From Prochilodus magdalenae (lineage: Eukaryota; Chordata; Actinopteri; Characiformes; Prochilodontidae), in the NCBI GenBank assembly GCA_024036415.1, contig JAMWET010003425.1, forward strand, positions 96,001-160,000: a stretch of 64,000 bases of DNA, read 5' to 3'. Of the stretch, positions 1 to 10,489 are shown in pieces; within the stretch, counting starts at the first letter, position 1, and every line of letters starts with the position of its first letter. Both the position numbers and the translations under genes were made by a program. Below the pieces are notes generated by a model. It was not told the DNA's origin and searched no databases. It was given only the letters and a program-made list of their open reading frames with translations.

Positions 1-890
1 AATAATAGACCAAGAATATTTAGTTTTAAAAGTTCATGGCATATAAAACACAAGTGGAAAGGAATTCAACATAGTTCAGCTAGTTGTGTATGAAGTGGCG
101 ATGTGTAAACTCTAACATGTGCACTCCAGCATGTCAAGACAGGAACCAGACAGTAAGCATGTCACAAGCAGCTTTCCCATCACCTCCACCCTTTACTGGA
201 AACACTTTTACAGTCGTGACTCAGGGAGAGCAGAACGCTGAAGAGTTCTCAGAACACATGTACCTCTAAAACTGAAAATGTGGTGAAGGCCGTAGACGCT
301 ATAGTTCAAATAAAAAGTGGGCAATAATGTAGTAATATCACAGTAACAAGCTGCGCTTACCAAAAACGCCATGCTGGTTTTCAGGTCGCTACTGAATAAT
401 ACGCCTGTATGTTATAACCATATATACTCTACCTGACCACTTGACGTAATTTGATGTAATGATGCTTGTACAAAATATTTATTAGGCTTATAAAGCATTT
501 ATACCATATGAATTTCAGCAGAACTACAGCTTTTTTCTGGGGTTAATAACTCTAATATATAATATAATATTACAATAACCTCAATAAATATTTAAAATAT
601 TTGGGGTAATGTTAAAGTAGCAGAATTGACTTTTAGTCACCTATTCACTTTTATGCTAATACTAATTAAAATATTTATATAAACTGAAAACCAGTTTCAT
701 GTATGGTAATTAGTCCACTAGAGGGTCATGAAGTATTCTGGTGAGGTCAGCAGAGCGGGCAGTCAGTGGAGGGAAAGGACATGCAATGGATAAAGGGTTA
801 CTGGTACCCTAGTACCGGGGGTCTCATGCTGGATCGCTAATGGCTGGCTGCCTCCGTGCCATAGTACTTCAGTGGCAACAAACAGTTTAG
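1..890. other. AT-rich intergenic DNA, nothing recognised
   Basis: No exon, repeat family or RNA gene is recognised. The only open frames are short and have no family resemblance. Confidence 0.5.
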
Positions 891-891
891 T

Positions 892-1275
892 TTAACATTC
901 GTCTTCTTCTGGACATAGTTCTTCCATAAGAGTAGTGAAACACTCTCCCACATAGACCTTACTCACCTCACTGGGATATGGCATTCCCAAACACATGGGA
1001 AATTGGGATATGGCATTCCCAAGCGACAAACACATGGGGGAACTGTAAAAAGAGGTGTTCATAGGTATCCTAGACATAGTTACAGTTCCTAGCCCATCAA
1101 AAACCAACTGGGTGAACCACTTAACTACAGGGCCACCCTGAGGTCGACCAGTGTAACATGGTTTCTGAGGAAGCTTAGTGGTAGGAACACCAAAGACAGA
1201 AGGCCCTGAAAACTTTATCTGGAGGCTTTCAGATCCTCCCAGAAGGTGATTAGAGGTTCCTGTACCCCCCAGCAC
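892..1275 (-). other. Unrecognised 127-codon open frame
   Basis: An ATG-initiated frame of 127 codons runs on the minus strand and ends in a Cys- and Glu-rich tail. I recognise no domain. An internal direct repeat of the 'gggatatggcattccca' type lies near 976-1020. It sits in transposon-rich DNA, so a decayed mobile-element fragment is more likely than a host gene. Function unknown. Confidence 0.15.
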
Positions 1276-1802
1276 TGCCAGATCACCAGATTATCTCACA
1301 GAGGACTGGAGGCTGCTGCCTGATGTTCTCCAAATAAGGGCAGAACTTAAAAATACATGCGGGTGCAAATGCTTCACACACAAATAAAGAAGTGCTGCAA
1401 TAAACTTAAATTAAACACTGTGATCATTTCTTATCGTCGGGCTTTGTCATTGCCTACCCCGGCGGCTTGATAGCTGCCTCCAGAATGAAACAAACTGATA
1501 GGTCCTGTTTTCATTTCACTTACAAAACCCAAGGAACAGGCATTGTGTAACCATGTGTGGTTTACATTCTTTGAGCGAATGTCTTTGAGGCATGTCAGGT
1601 GTGGTAGGTTAGACATTTGGATAGGTTTTTTTTTTTTTTTTATCTACCTGCAGTGAACCATAACAGAAACAGCCCTAACATAACTCAGCTACAGACACAC
1701 ACCTAATCAAAAGAGCAGTCGCAATGCGGTGCTGTTGGGAAGGAAGATAAAGGTGACCAGGATCAATAACTGATGATAAATTTAGACTGATATGATCAAT
1801 AT

Positions 1803-2280
1803 TTATTGAGCTACACATACAGAAGTCTGTCTCTCAGTATGGCGTCGGGCCGCCGTGTTTGCTAATCCAACATGCCAGAAGTCTCGGTATGGAGCTGTGG
1901 AGGTTCCTAATGGAGTCCTGTGATAATCCATCCCATGCAGCTTGAACATCCTCACACAGTTCCTGCAGATGGTGCGGTAGGGGTGGAGGTGGAGGGACAC
2001 CAGGTCTTCTGGACGTGTAACAACAAACCATTCATCTCGGTGCTGACCACGGTGCCTCCACACACGGGTTCGTTGGGCGTCTCCACCAAGACTAAAGCGG
2101 GACTCGTCACTGAAGATGACCCGCTGCCATTCTGAGTCACTCCATGACAGTCTGGTACGACACCACTGCAGTGTTTGGTGACGGTGACATGGTGTTAAGG
2201 ACAGTCGTGGTAACGGTCTGTGTGAATGTAGTCCTCCGTGGTGCAGCTGTCTGCCAATGGTGCTGCACTAACAGGATGGG
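1803..2280 (-). mobile_element. Tc1/mariner-like transposon relic, internally deleted
   Basis: Reading the minus strand from about 2140, one frame gives EWQRVIFSDESRFSLGGDAQ, the part of Tc1-type transposases around the second catalytic Asp. Another frame nearer 1850-1960 gives a C-terminal end of the type AAWDGLSQDSIRNL followed by GGPTPY and a stop. The stretch between them, which would carry the rest of the DDE core, is missing and the frame is broken, so the copy is inactive. A second copy with the same joint lies at 38990-39390 in the opposite orientation. Confidence 0.75.
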
Positions 2281-2339
2281 GTGGCCACTGTTGCCTCTGG
2301 CTTGCTCACGGTGGGATTGGACCCAGATTTCCCATTCCC

Positions 2340-2442
2340 TACTTCTATACATGGACTCTATTTTTCCTTTTCCTTTATATAAACTGATTTTCTGTAGAAC
2401 TGCTTTGAGAGATGTGAAAAGTGCAATGCAAATAAATATGGC

Positions 2443-2481
<39 letters not shown>

Positions 2482-2490
2482 CTGACTGAT
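2340..2490 (+). repeat. LINE-like 3' tail ending in a (TGAT)n tract
   Basis: A sequence of the type 'ctgctttgagagatgtgaaaag' followed by 'gcaaataaatatggctga' resembles the 3' end of fish LINE elements. It runs straight into a TGAT tetranucleotide array at about 2442-2490, as LINE tails often do. Confidence 0.5.
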
Positions 2491-2859
2491 TGAACTACAG
2501 CAACACACATTTTCCCAGAGCAGATCTGCTACGTAGTGTTCGTGCTTCCGACATGCACACCTATCCACCGTGAACAGACCACCAGGACTTCAACAGTGAA
2601 GGTCATACTCCTAAATGCTGGCACGAGTACAGTACAACAAGGAGAGTAAACCGAGATCTGATTAGAGAAGTAAGAAGCACCAGCACACTGTGGACTTACA
2701 GACGGAGAAAATATTCAACGCATAGCTGTTCTTTCACAGCTCCTACAGTCTGTTAAAGAGCAAGCTGTCAACAACTTCAACTGTCGACCCCCTTAACTAT
2801 GCAGGGATTCCAGTCTAACGGCCCCTGTGGGCCCTGTCGTATCACCAGTAGGTCTGGCC

Positions 2860-3430
2860 ACACTCCCTCCCCTGAGTACCTGAACTGCTTCAACGCTGAT
2901 CCTGCCACTCGCACCTCTTTACTGCCCTAATGAGCCTCGCCTCATTTACTGAAATCTGAACATGTGTCTAATGTGTTTCATTAAAATTCTGGGCTCTGGA
3001 ATTTCCTTGTAGTTTGATCGGGGTGATCGTTTCTTATCGTTTCTTATATTAGTGTTAAGCTGCGAGTATCAGAAAGTCAAGCCAGATCAGTCTGCAGGTT
3101 TACAACAGTACAGAAAAAGAAAGGAGCAAAATAACAGAGTAAAGGAAATGAGCACAGGGTCCAAACACAGAGACAAAACTTTAGCAACCCCTAGTGAGCA
3201 GATCCGATGAAATGGGCCAGCTTTGCACTAGAGTGCAGTGTTTGGGAAGTCAGTGAGGCGAGGCTCATTGGGGTAGTAAAGAGGTGCCACTGGCAGAATC
3301 GGTGTTGAGGCAGTCCTGGTACTGAGAGGAGAGTCTCACACCGATCAAATTACAAAGCTGAATTCCAAAAGGGACACAGAACTTTAATTACATTAGACAT
3401 ATTTTCAGATTCCAGTGTGCGGAAATGTAA
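2860..3430. repeat. Inverted, permuted duplicate of a two-part repeat
   Basis: Bases 2860-3025 contain a block with 'acctctttactgccctaatg' and 'agcctcgcctca', followed by a block with 'gtgtctaatg' and 'tttgatcggggtga'. Both blocks reappear as reverse complements in 3235-3430, but in the other relative order. This fits an inverted junction inside a former tandem array. Family unknown. Confidence 0.45.
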
Positions 3431-3864
3431 TGCAAATTCATGCTCCCTTGTCCCAAATCAGGTTCTCAAGCATGTGCATTCACTAAACAGAAACGAACAG
3501 CAGGCCGCACTGAAACTGCGGTAAGCAAAAGGAAACAAGGTGCAGTCTTCTCCTCACCTTTTATCCTCCCCTGCTTTGGCATGATCAGCCAGCCCCGCCT
3601 TCTGTCTGCACATGCAGCAGTCCACAACTAACTTTGGCACCTTGGCAAGCGAGGTGTTGGCTCAGCTGTCGCTTGAGGCCGGTGGATCTTCCAAAGGGGT
3701 ATATAGCATGCTTAAAACATCCCTGTGAGAACTTGGTGGTTAGCTAATGAGAGAAGGGGTAACCCCAGGTGGAGTTGTCGGTAAGCTATGCTTGCTATAA
3801 CCATGACTCAACACGGCAGTTTCAGTTTCACCATCCGTGATGTGCAACACATATATATACACAC

Positions 3865-4050
3865 ACTAGAGGGCAGTGAGCACACTTGCCTGGAGTGTTG
3901 GGCAGCCCTATACGTGGCGCCTGGGGAGCAGTTGGGGGCTAGGTGCCTTTCTCAGGGTACCTTCAGTCATTACTGTTTAGGGGAATCAAACCAGCAGCCC
4001 TCTAGTTGCAAGGCTGGTTCCCTAATCTCCTGCCTATGATTGCCCCCTAG
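3865..4050 (+). repeat. Teleost interspersed repeat, SINE-like
   Basis: The stretch from 'agagggcagtgagcacactt' through 'ggggagcagttgggggctag' and 'caaggctggttccctaatc' to 'tgattgccccct' matches a very common fish interspersed repeat I recognise by its phrases. It includes a degenerate antisense box-B-like segment. It is non-coding. Confidence 0.5.
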
Positions 4051-5030
4051 CTCCTCACTAGCTCCTCACCCAAAAGCAGCATCATGTGTGAGCTCCAACT
4101 TTAAAATGGGCTTGCAGGTGGGACTGGCAGGTGGGAATTCCAACCAGGTTGTGTCCAGGGCATATGAAAATCCCAAGATTGACAGTACACATCTCCTTCA
4201 TCAGGTAGCTCTGCGAGGTATTAGAAATTTCTCATCCGCCATTAAAAAGCATCAAGCTTTCCATTACAGCACCTAGAGAGCCAGAGCTGAAGAACACCAG
4301 CTTCTAGGTGACAGAGTGTTTGGAGGGGTCCATCGCCTTGGTGACACCCTACAAGAACCCTGTCATGGAGGTGGAACCACATAGGCTGGTACTTCATCAC
4401 TCATCACTGTCCGGGTTGTGATCAAGGCATGTGAAGGGATTGCCAGTGGTAGAGCTAGCCTTTAGACACATGGAGAGCCATCATCTTCCACACCCTGGAA
4501 TAGGGTGGGCACACATCCGGTCTTTAACTCCCAGTCCTCCATCCACACAATACCTGTATGGATGCCTATTAGTCCTCTTTTTAAAATGTCCACTCACTGG
4601 CAATATTATGTGTGCCATTGACTCACGTCTGTGTCAAAAGACATTGGTTTACCAAGGTCATGTGACATCATAACCGTGGGTCAGCCCACTAAATGCTAGT
4701 CAATTAGTAAGCTCCTGTCTCACTCACGAATGTCATCCATTCCACCCAGTAAGGTGAGTAAAGCATCATTTATGTGCTATATAGGTTAGATTATTATTTT
4801 AGTTCTGTTCTAGTATCATGACTGACCCCCCATCTCCCTTCTTTTTGATGGTGGGATGTCCTCCTTTTAGGGATGAAAGTGAAAGTGAAAGTCTTTCATG
4901 CTAAAATGGTAAGTATGTCAAAATGCAGGTTCTCAAACTTCTGACAACTCAAAATGGTTCTGCCCAAACCCCATTGTGTTCTAGCAATTATTAAATACAC
5001 TCTGCGGCTACCTTTTTCAATTTCCCGCTG
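4051..5030. other. Intergenic DNA, nothing recognised
   Basis: No exon or named repeat could be supported here. Short open frames show no family resemblance. Confidence 0.4.
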
Positions 5031-5039
5031 CTCTTCTCT

Positions 5040-5195
5040 CTCTATATATATTTTATTTATTTATTTATTTATTTTTATATATTTTATTTATTTAAGTGCT
5101 GCTGTCTGGGTGTAACTGGGTCCTTGAGTACTACATTTTCGTTCCACCCCATATACCACATGTGATGCAATAAAGTCTCCTTGAATCCTTGAGGC
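5040..5195 (+). repeat. AT-rich simple repeat and LINE-like 3' end
   Basis: A (TTTA)n-rich tract at about 5048-5094 is followed by 'gtgatgcaataaagtctcct' and 'ttgaatccttgag', a typical 3' terminus of fish L2/CR1-type LINEs. Confidence 0.45.
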
Positions 5196-5889
5196 GCCAG
5201 TGTGCGCCAGTGGGACGGTGACCATGTACCTGCTCTTTCAGCTGCAGCTTCAGTTCTGTTTCCTCTCTAGCCCACAGGTAAGCAGAGCAGTTTTCATCCC
5301 AGGGCGATCTGGGATGTGCATCTCCACAAACACAAGCTGCAAAACTGGGTGTTGCCTAGAATTACATTAGGAGATGATCCAACTTCTTGTGATCTTGCTG
5401 GAGGCTGAGGGCGGGGTGGGGTGGGGCAGGCCACTGCAGCCTCAAACTCAGTCCTTTAATGTGCTTTTCTGAAGTATGAGACCAAACCACCTGAAGAACG
5501 TAAATGGCACTGAAGACAAGTGGAATTCTGGTGCCGTTTCCCACATTACCTTTTAAACCACTACTAAACATCAGCTGGTCATATTTCCATTAATATACAT
5601 ACACGTAGGTAAATTAAAAGGCTCAGTCATGGATTTTATTTTTAATGCCGTGTTTGGTCTTTTTTACCTCTGAGAGAGTCATGCAGAATGGAAGCAGTTT
5701 AGAGCAGGTGGGAAATCTGTGGAAGCCTACTCCCTAGGTAACAGGACCCCACACTTTGGCCCCAGTCCTGTTGTCTGGGGAGTAAGATCTGCCCCTGCTG
5801 TTCATATCTGGCAGGATCTGCAAGGGTCCAAGCACTTCAAGACCTGAGCCCAGGATGGGGCCTACTCCATCCTCCCCTGGAGCAACAAC

Positions 5890-6115
5890 ACTTCCAGTCT
5901 GGTCAGGAAGGCACATCAATGGATCTACTTCCTCAGGCGGTTGAGGCAAGCTGGGCTCGGGAGCTTGGTCTTCACCTCCTTCTACAGATGAGATTCTAGA
6001 GATCTGTCGGAGTCAGCCTCCCCACCACCACAGACATCTACACCTCCAGATGCAGGAAGAGGGCCACCTGCATCATGAAGGAGCCCACTCACCCAGCATA
6101 CTCACTTTGTACCTT
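5890..6115 (+). mobile_element. Fragment of LINE reverse-transcriptase ORF, 3' part
   Basis: One plus-strand frame reads IYFLRRLRQAGLGSLVFTSFYR and then, after a break, SRCRKRATCIMKEPTHPAYS. Both resemble the C-terminal part of ORF2 in fish non-LTR retrotransposons of the L2/Rex type. Frames are interrupted by stops, so it is a dead fragment. Confidence 0.45.
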
Positions 6116-6373
6116 ACTGGTGTTGGTTTAAATTCCCAGTAGGTTTATTTCCTCCAGTAGTTAAGCCCCAAAGGTGAAGCATGTATAGGTAGCATGCTGG
6201 AAGAATGAACACAATGCAGCAGGTCTGCACACGTAGCTCAGTTTTCACAAACCCCTGAAGGAAGAAGAGTGACGGAGCGTAAGGGGACAAGACAGCAGCG
6301 CGAGAGAGCAGTCCTGGTGTTTTGCAGCACTCTACAACTAAAGCCGGTGAAAAGTATATACTGGATTATTAGG

Positions 6374-8525
6374 ATGTCTGGATTTAATCTTCCAGGAGAC
6401 ATGGACGAGTATGAGACAGACATGCTCAACTACAGCACCATGTGGGATGGTAAGCTACATTTCCACTGAAGCTGTTAAAGAGGATTACACTGGACTATGT
6501 GCTGCTTTGATTCAGATGAATAAGACCTGCCACACACAATCACGGGCCGTCAGCTGGGAGGATCTGGTTTCGTGTCATTTTATTTAACATGTTTGGCCGT
6601 TTTATTTTTCTTTCATTGTAAAAAAATAAAAAAAACTCATTTCAGGCTTCATTTGATCCCAGCAGCTGCTGTTTACGTTGTGTGTGAATCTTATGATGAA
6701 CGGACCAACAGAAATGTCCCAAACTTGCTTAGGAAGAAGTCTGGTTCCATTGACCTCCATTACAACAGAGTGAGGTATTTGGCCTCTCCTGTAAAGCTGT
6801 CATTCTTGAGATACATGTTTTTCTTTTGGACAGCGATGATATGTGAAGACTGCACAGTAGGGTCCATCAACATTTCATAACAAACTCAACAAGAAGACCT
6901 TAAAACAGTGTTCACTTACACTGAACGTTTAATCATTCGTTTTTTTTTATTATTCGGCTCCTATTAGATTTATGGAGATACAAGGTTTCGTTCTGACAGA
7001 AAACTAAAATAATAATGGCTGGTGTGGTTAAAAGATCCAACATGTTTGGGAATACTTTGATAAAATATCATTATTATTATTATCATTATCATTATTATCA
7101 TCATCATCATCATCATCATTATTAATTTTATAATTTTTCTTGTTATTATTTTTTGTTATTTTTATTATTATTAGTATTATTATTATCATCATCATCATCA
7201 TTATTATTATTAATTTTATTATTGTTGTTGTTATTATTACTATTATTATAGTTGTTGTTATTGTTATTACTATTCATTTTATTTTTTTGTTATTATTATT
7301 ATTATTATTGACAATATTCCTATTTTAATTGTAATAATTGTCCTACAGGTTTTGTATCATCTCTGTAGTACTGCGTAAGTGTTGTAGATGTATATGTTAG
7401 TAATACATACTTCTTTTTTTTTGATACCCCATAGACTATGACTACAGGAAGCCATTCTGGGAAAACGTCAATCCACATAAGCCACCAAGTATAATTGTTG
7501 CTGTTACGCCACCCCCTGAATTATCTCGTGAGCTGAACATTACTGGATTTATTTTACCTAGATGTTATGACATACGCTTTCTGGAAGGAAACCTCACCAG
7601 GATCTTCCTCTCTCTCGTCTACATCATCGTCTTCATTGTTGGGTTGCCCGCCAATGCAATATCCCTCTGGGTCTTCCTCTTCAGGACCAAGAAGAAGAAT
7701 CCCTCGTCCATCCTCATGGCCAACCTAGCACTGTCTGACCTGCTCTTCATCGTGTGGCTCCCACTGAAGATCGCCTACCACCTCAACGGCAATAACTGGA
7801 TCTTCGGGGAGCCGCTGTGTAAGGTGCTAGTGGGGTTCTTCTATGGGAACATGTACTGCTCCGCCATCTTCATAGCATGCATCAGTGTGCAGCGCTACTG
7901 GGGGATTGTGCACCCGCTTTCTCGGAAACTTACTAACCGGGTTACAGCCTGTGTCTGTGTTGGGGTGTGGGTTGTAGTCTGGCTCACGACCGTACCACTC
8001 TACCTGTATGAGCAGACTGTTAAAGTCCTCAATCTCAACATAACCACCTGCCACGACGTCGCCAACCCACACCTGTTGCATTTATCCTTGGGATATTTCC
8101 TCACTATGGGCATTGTGGGATATGTAGTTCCCTGTGTGGTCTGCACAGTGGCTTATTCTCTAATGTTGAGGGCCCTGAAGCACTCGGTTATGAAAGCTGG
8201 TAACACTAAGCAGAAAAAGAAGTCTATAGTCCTCATGATCATTGTGCTGGTGATGTTCCTGGTGTGCTTTACCCCCAGTAACGTCACGCTGATGGTGCAT
8301 TACTCACTGCTGGCTCAAAATATTGAGAATAACATGCATGCCTTGTACGTGGTCACGCTGAGCCTGTCCAGTCTAAACAGCTGCCTGGACCCGTTCGTGT
8401 ATTACTTTATCTCGGAGGAGTTCAGGGATCACGTGAGGAACACGCTAAGGTGTCACAGTGTACGTTCTGCCCGGAGGATGAAGGTTGCCTTCAGGCCTAT
8501 TGTACATTCTACATCTTCATCCTAG
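6374..8525 (+). CDS. f2rl1-like: PAR2-like G-protein-coupled receptor, gene A (N-terminus without signal peptide or cleavage Arg)
   Basis: Two exons, 6374-6449 and 7435-8525, join through a strong donor (gatg/gtaagc) and acceptor (ccccatag/ac) in phase 1 to give 388 residues. The seven-helix core is clearly PAR2-like: GLPANA in TM1, FRTKKK in ICL1, ANLALSDLL in TM2, a QRYW version of DRY at the end of TM3, ITTCHDV in ECL2, CFTPSN in TM6, DPFVYYF in TM7, and a tail starting EEFRDHVRNTLRC. PARs are plasma-membrane receptors coupling to Gq, G12/13 or Gi. The N-terminus is odd. Residues 1-35 (MSGFNLPGDMDEYETDMLN, then DDYDYRKPFWE) are acidic and Tyr-rich with no hydrophobic signal peptide. The segment aligning with gene C's tethered ligand reads NIT-GFILPR, so Thr62 replaces the cleavage Arg. 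An extra Cys69 follows. The open frame continues upstream of 6374 without an ATG. Receptor family is certain; ligand and activation mode are not. Confidence 0.85.
7067..7320. repeat. ATT/ATC trinucleotide-rich microsatellite in gene A intron
   Basis: A run of imperfect ATT, ATC and GTT triplets lies within the single intron of gene A, upstream of the exon 2 acceptor. The matching intron of gene B keeps only a short ATT tract near 12719-12732. Confidence 0.85.
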
Positions 8526-9790
8526 ACAACAGCAGCTGCAGAAGATTTCTGAAGGTGTTTTATGGATGCCTGCCTTTAAGAAAGATCAGGCTGGGAAATG
8601 AACCTTCCAGCTGAAAACATGAATGGAATCTTAGAAAGTTCCTAGATGTCATTCAGTAGAACACTGTCCCACCAACCAATCATACCTCACTAAACCAGGG
8701 TTTGGGATGCAGATCAGCCGCTGCTGATTTAAATTGCAACTTTTCACATCTGTTTTTTATTTTTTTATATACTTTATTTAATCTGTGTATCTGCATGTAT
8801 GTACTAGCTCTTACTGGTTTGTTACGGTGGCCGAGAAAGCCCAACGCACTGCAAGTTAAAAACGCGCTGCAAGATGTGAAAACACAAGCATCAAAATGAG
8901 ACAGCTAGCAAACCATTAACCGAACGCGCTGCAAAGTCTCAAACGCACAGCAAACACTGAAAACACATGCAGCTTCCACAACACAACGGAAGTGTTTCCG
9001 AGGGACACTGAAAGTGGACGGACCCATTCGAGAGCGGGCTTCGTAAAACATGAGAACCTGGCCAATAAACCGAATGAATATTCATTAATAAACAGATTAA
9101 ACTTTTGCTGGAACTGGGGCGGTCTCGGCTCTACGTCCAGGTCCACGCAGCCCGCTCTGGAACGGGTCCGTCCACTTTCAGTGTCCCTCGGAAACACTTC
9201 CGTTGTGTTTTGAGGCTTTTTGCACGTGTTTTCACATCTTGCAGCGCGTTTGGCTAATGTTGTGCAAGTCGTGTCGTTTTGATGCTTGTGTTTTGAGACT
9301 TTGCAGTGCGTTTTTAACATGCAGTGCGTTGGGCTTTCTCGGCCACCGTAGTCTGTTCAGTTTTACTGTAAGATCTCAGTAGTTTTAAATTTACATTATG
9401 GTGCTAAAGGAGTGGGCTATCATTGGTGATCAGAGATGAGGTTAACCCAACATTAGCCCCTGGAGATTCTCCTCTGTCACCAGAACTCTGCAAGGCTTCT
9501 TGCGCACCTGCATTTCCTGGGTAAAGTTAGTGGGCTTTATAAATAGTAGCTGCTTGTGAGGTTTTGGTTTCTGAGTCTTTCTTTGTCTTGTATATCCTGG
9601 TTCTCATCTCTTTTTGTGCATGCCTGCTTATGGATTATGAATTTTATCATGGTGCTATATACAATGTTGTACATGGTGTTTCACTGGAATTCTGGAATTG
9701 GAATAAAATCCTGCACCTGGATCCTGTGGCCTCTGAGTTTCCGTCCTTTCACTCAAACAGTATAACGTCCCAGGATCATTGGTTTTTGCT
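8526..9790 (+). other. Gene A 3' region with conserved polyadenylation signal
   Basis: The sequence after the gene A stop aligns with that after gene B. Shared blocks include 'accagggtttgggatgcaga' and the stretch ending in 'ggaattggaataaaatcctg'. The AATAAA at about 9702 is kept in both and is a plausible polyadenylation signal, which would give a 3' UTR of about 1.2 kb in A. A foldback element at 8825-9348 interrupts only the A copy. Confidence 0.5.
8825..9348. mobile_element. Foldback MITE with long inverted arms
   Basis: The ends are inverted copies of CGGTGGCCGAGAAAGCCCAA, and the inverted similarity continues inwards for over 200 bp on each side (for example 'ggaagtgtttccgagggaca' against its complement near 9180-9200). 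The element is flanked by TA on both sides. The gene B 3' region has the same flanks without the insert, so this is a non-autonomous DNA element that entered after the A/B duplication. The open frames read across it are by-products of the palindrome. Confidence 0.8.
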
Positions 9791-9849
9791 GTGAATTGAA
9801 TCAACATGAATCAAAGCTGAACCTTGTTCAGTGTAGTACTGTGCTAACA

Positions 9850-10020
9850 GGGTGATGTCAATCCTAGTCCCGTCCGATTGAATCTAGTCATCTTCATAAT
9901 CCAGTATATACTTTGCACTGGCTTTAGTTGTAGAGTGCTACAAAACACCAAGACTGCTCTCTCGCCCTGCCGCCTCGTCCCCTTACTCTCCTTTTAATCC
10001 TCTTCCCGCAGGGGTTTTAG
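9850..10020 (-). pseudogene. Inverted relic of a gene A/B-type first exon
   Basis: On the minus strand, the sequence from about 10020 downwards repeats the upstream and first-exon region of genes A and B: the 'gcgagagagcagtc' block, 'actctacaactaaagccagt', 'gtatatactggattat', then an ATG followed by codons for MTRFNRTG and a stop after about 15 codons. It lies immediately upstream of the intact plus-strand exon 1 of gene B, so the two form a head-to-head inverted repeat. No second exon belonging to it is seen. Confidence 0.65.
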
Positions 10021-10177
10021 AATTTTGATTGAGCTGCGTGTGCAAACCTGCCGCATAGTGTTCATTCCTCCAGTATTCTACCTACTCAGGACGAGACAGC
10101 AGCGCGAGAGAGCCGTCCTGGTGTTGTGTAGCGCTCTACAACTAAAGCCAGTGAAAAGTATATACTGGATTATTAGG

Positions 10178-10456
10178 ATGTCTGGATTTAATCTTCCAGG
10201 AGACATGGACCAGAATGAGACCGACATCCTCAATTACAACACCATGTGGGATGGTAAGCTACATTTCCACTGAAGCTGTTAAAGAGTGTTACACTAGACT
10301 ATGTGCTGCTTTGATTCAGATTAACAAGACCTGCCACATACAAACTCCGGTCGTCCTTAGCTGTGAGGATTTTGGTTCATGTTATTTATTCACATACATG
10401 AAAATTTTACTTAACATGCATTTGGCTCTACTGAGCACCGTGTTATTTTTCTTTCA

Positions 10457-10489
<33 letters not shown>

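Noticed and set aside
6269..6373. Open frame upstream of the ATG of gene A (and the same in gene B) as coding sequence
   Set aside because: It begins with GTG in A and is open only because the DNA was recently duplicated. It has no ATG, no signal peptide and no resemblance to any receptor leader.
7644..8525. Receptor start at 7644 (and 13042 or 22006 in the paralogues)
   Set aside because: These are TTG or GTG codons inside TM1. Splice sites and homology place the true N-termini in upstream exons.
8916..9320. 134-codon minus-strand frame as a gene
   Set aside because: It lies wholly inside the palindromic foldback element.
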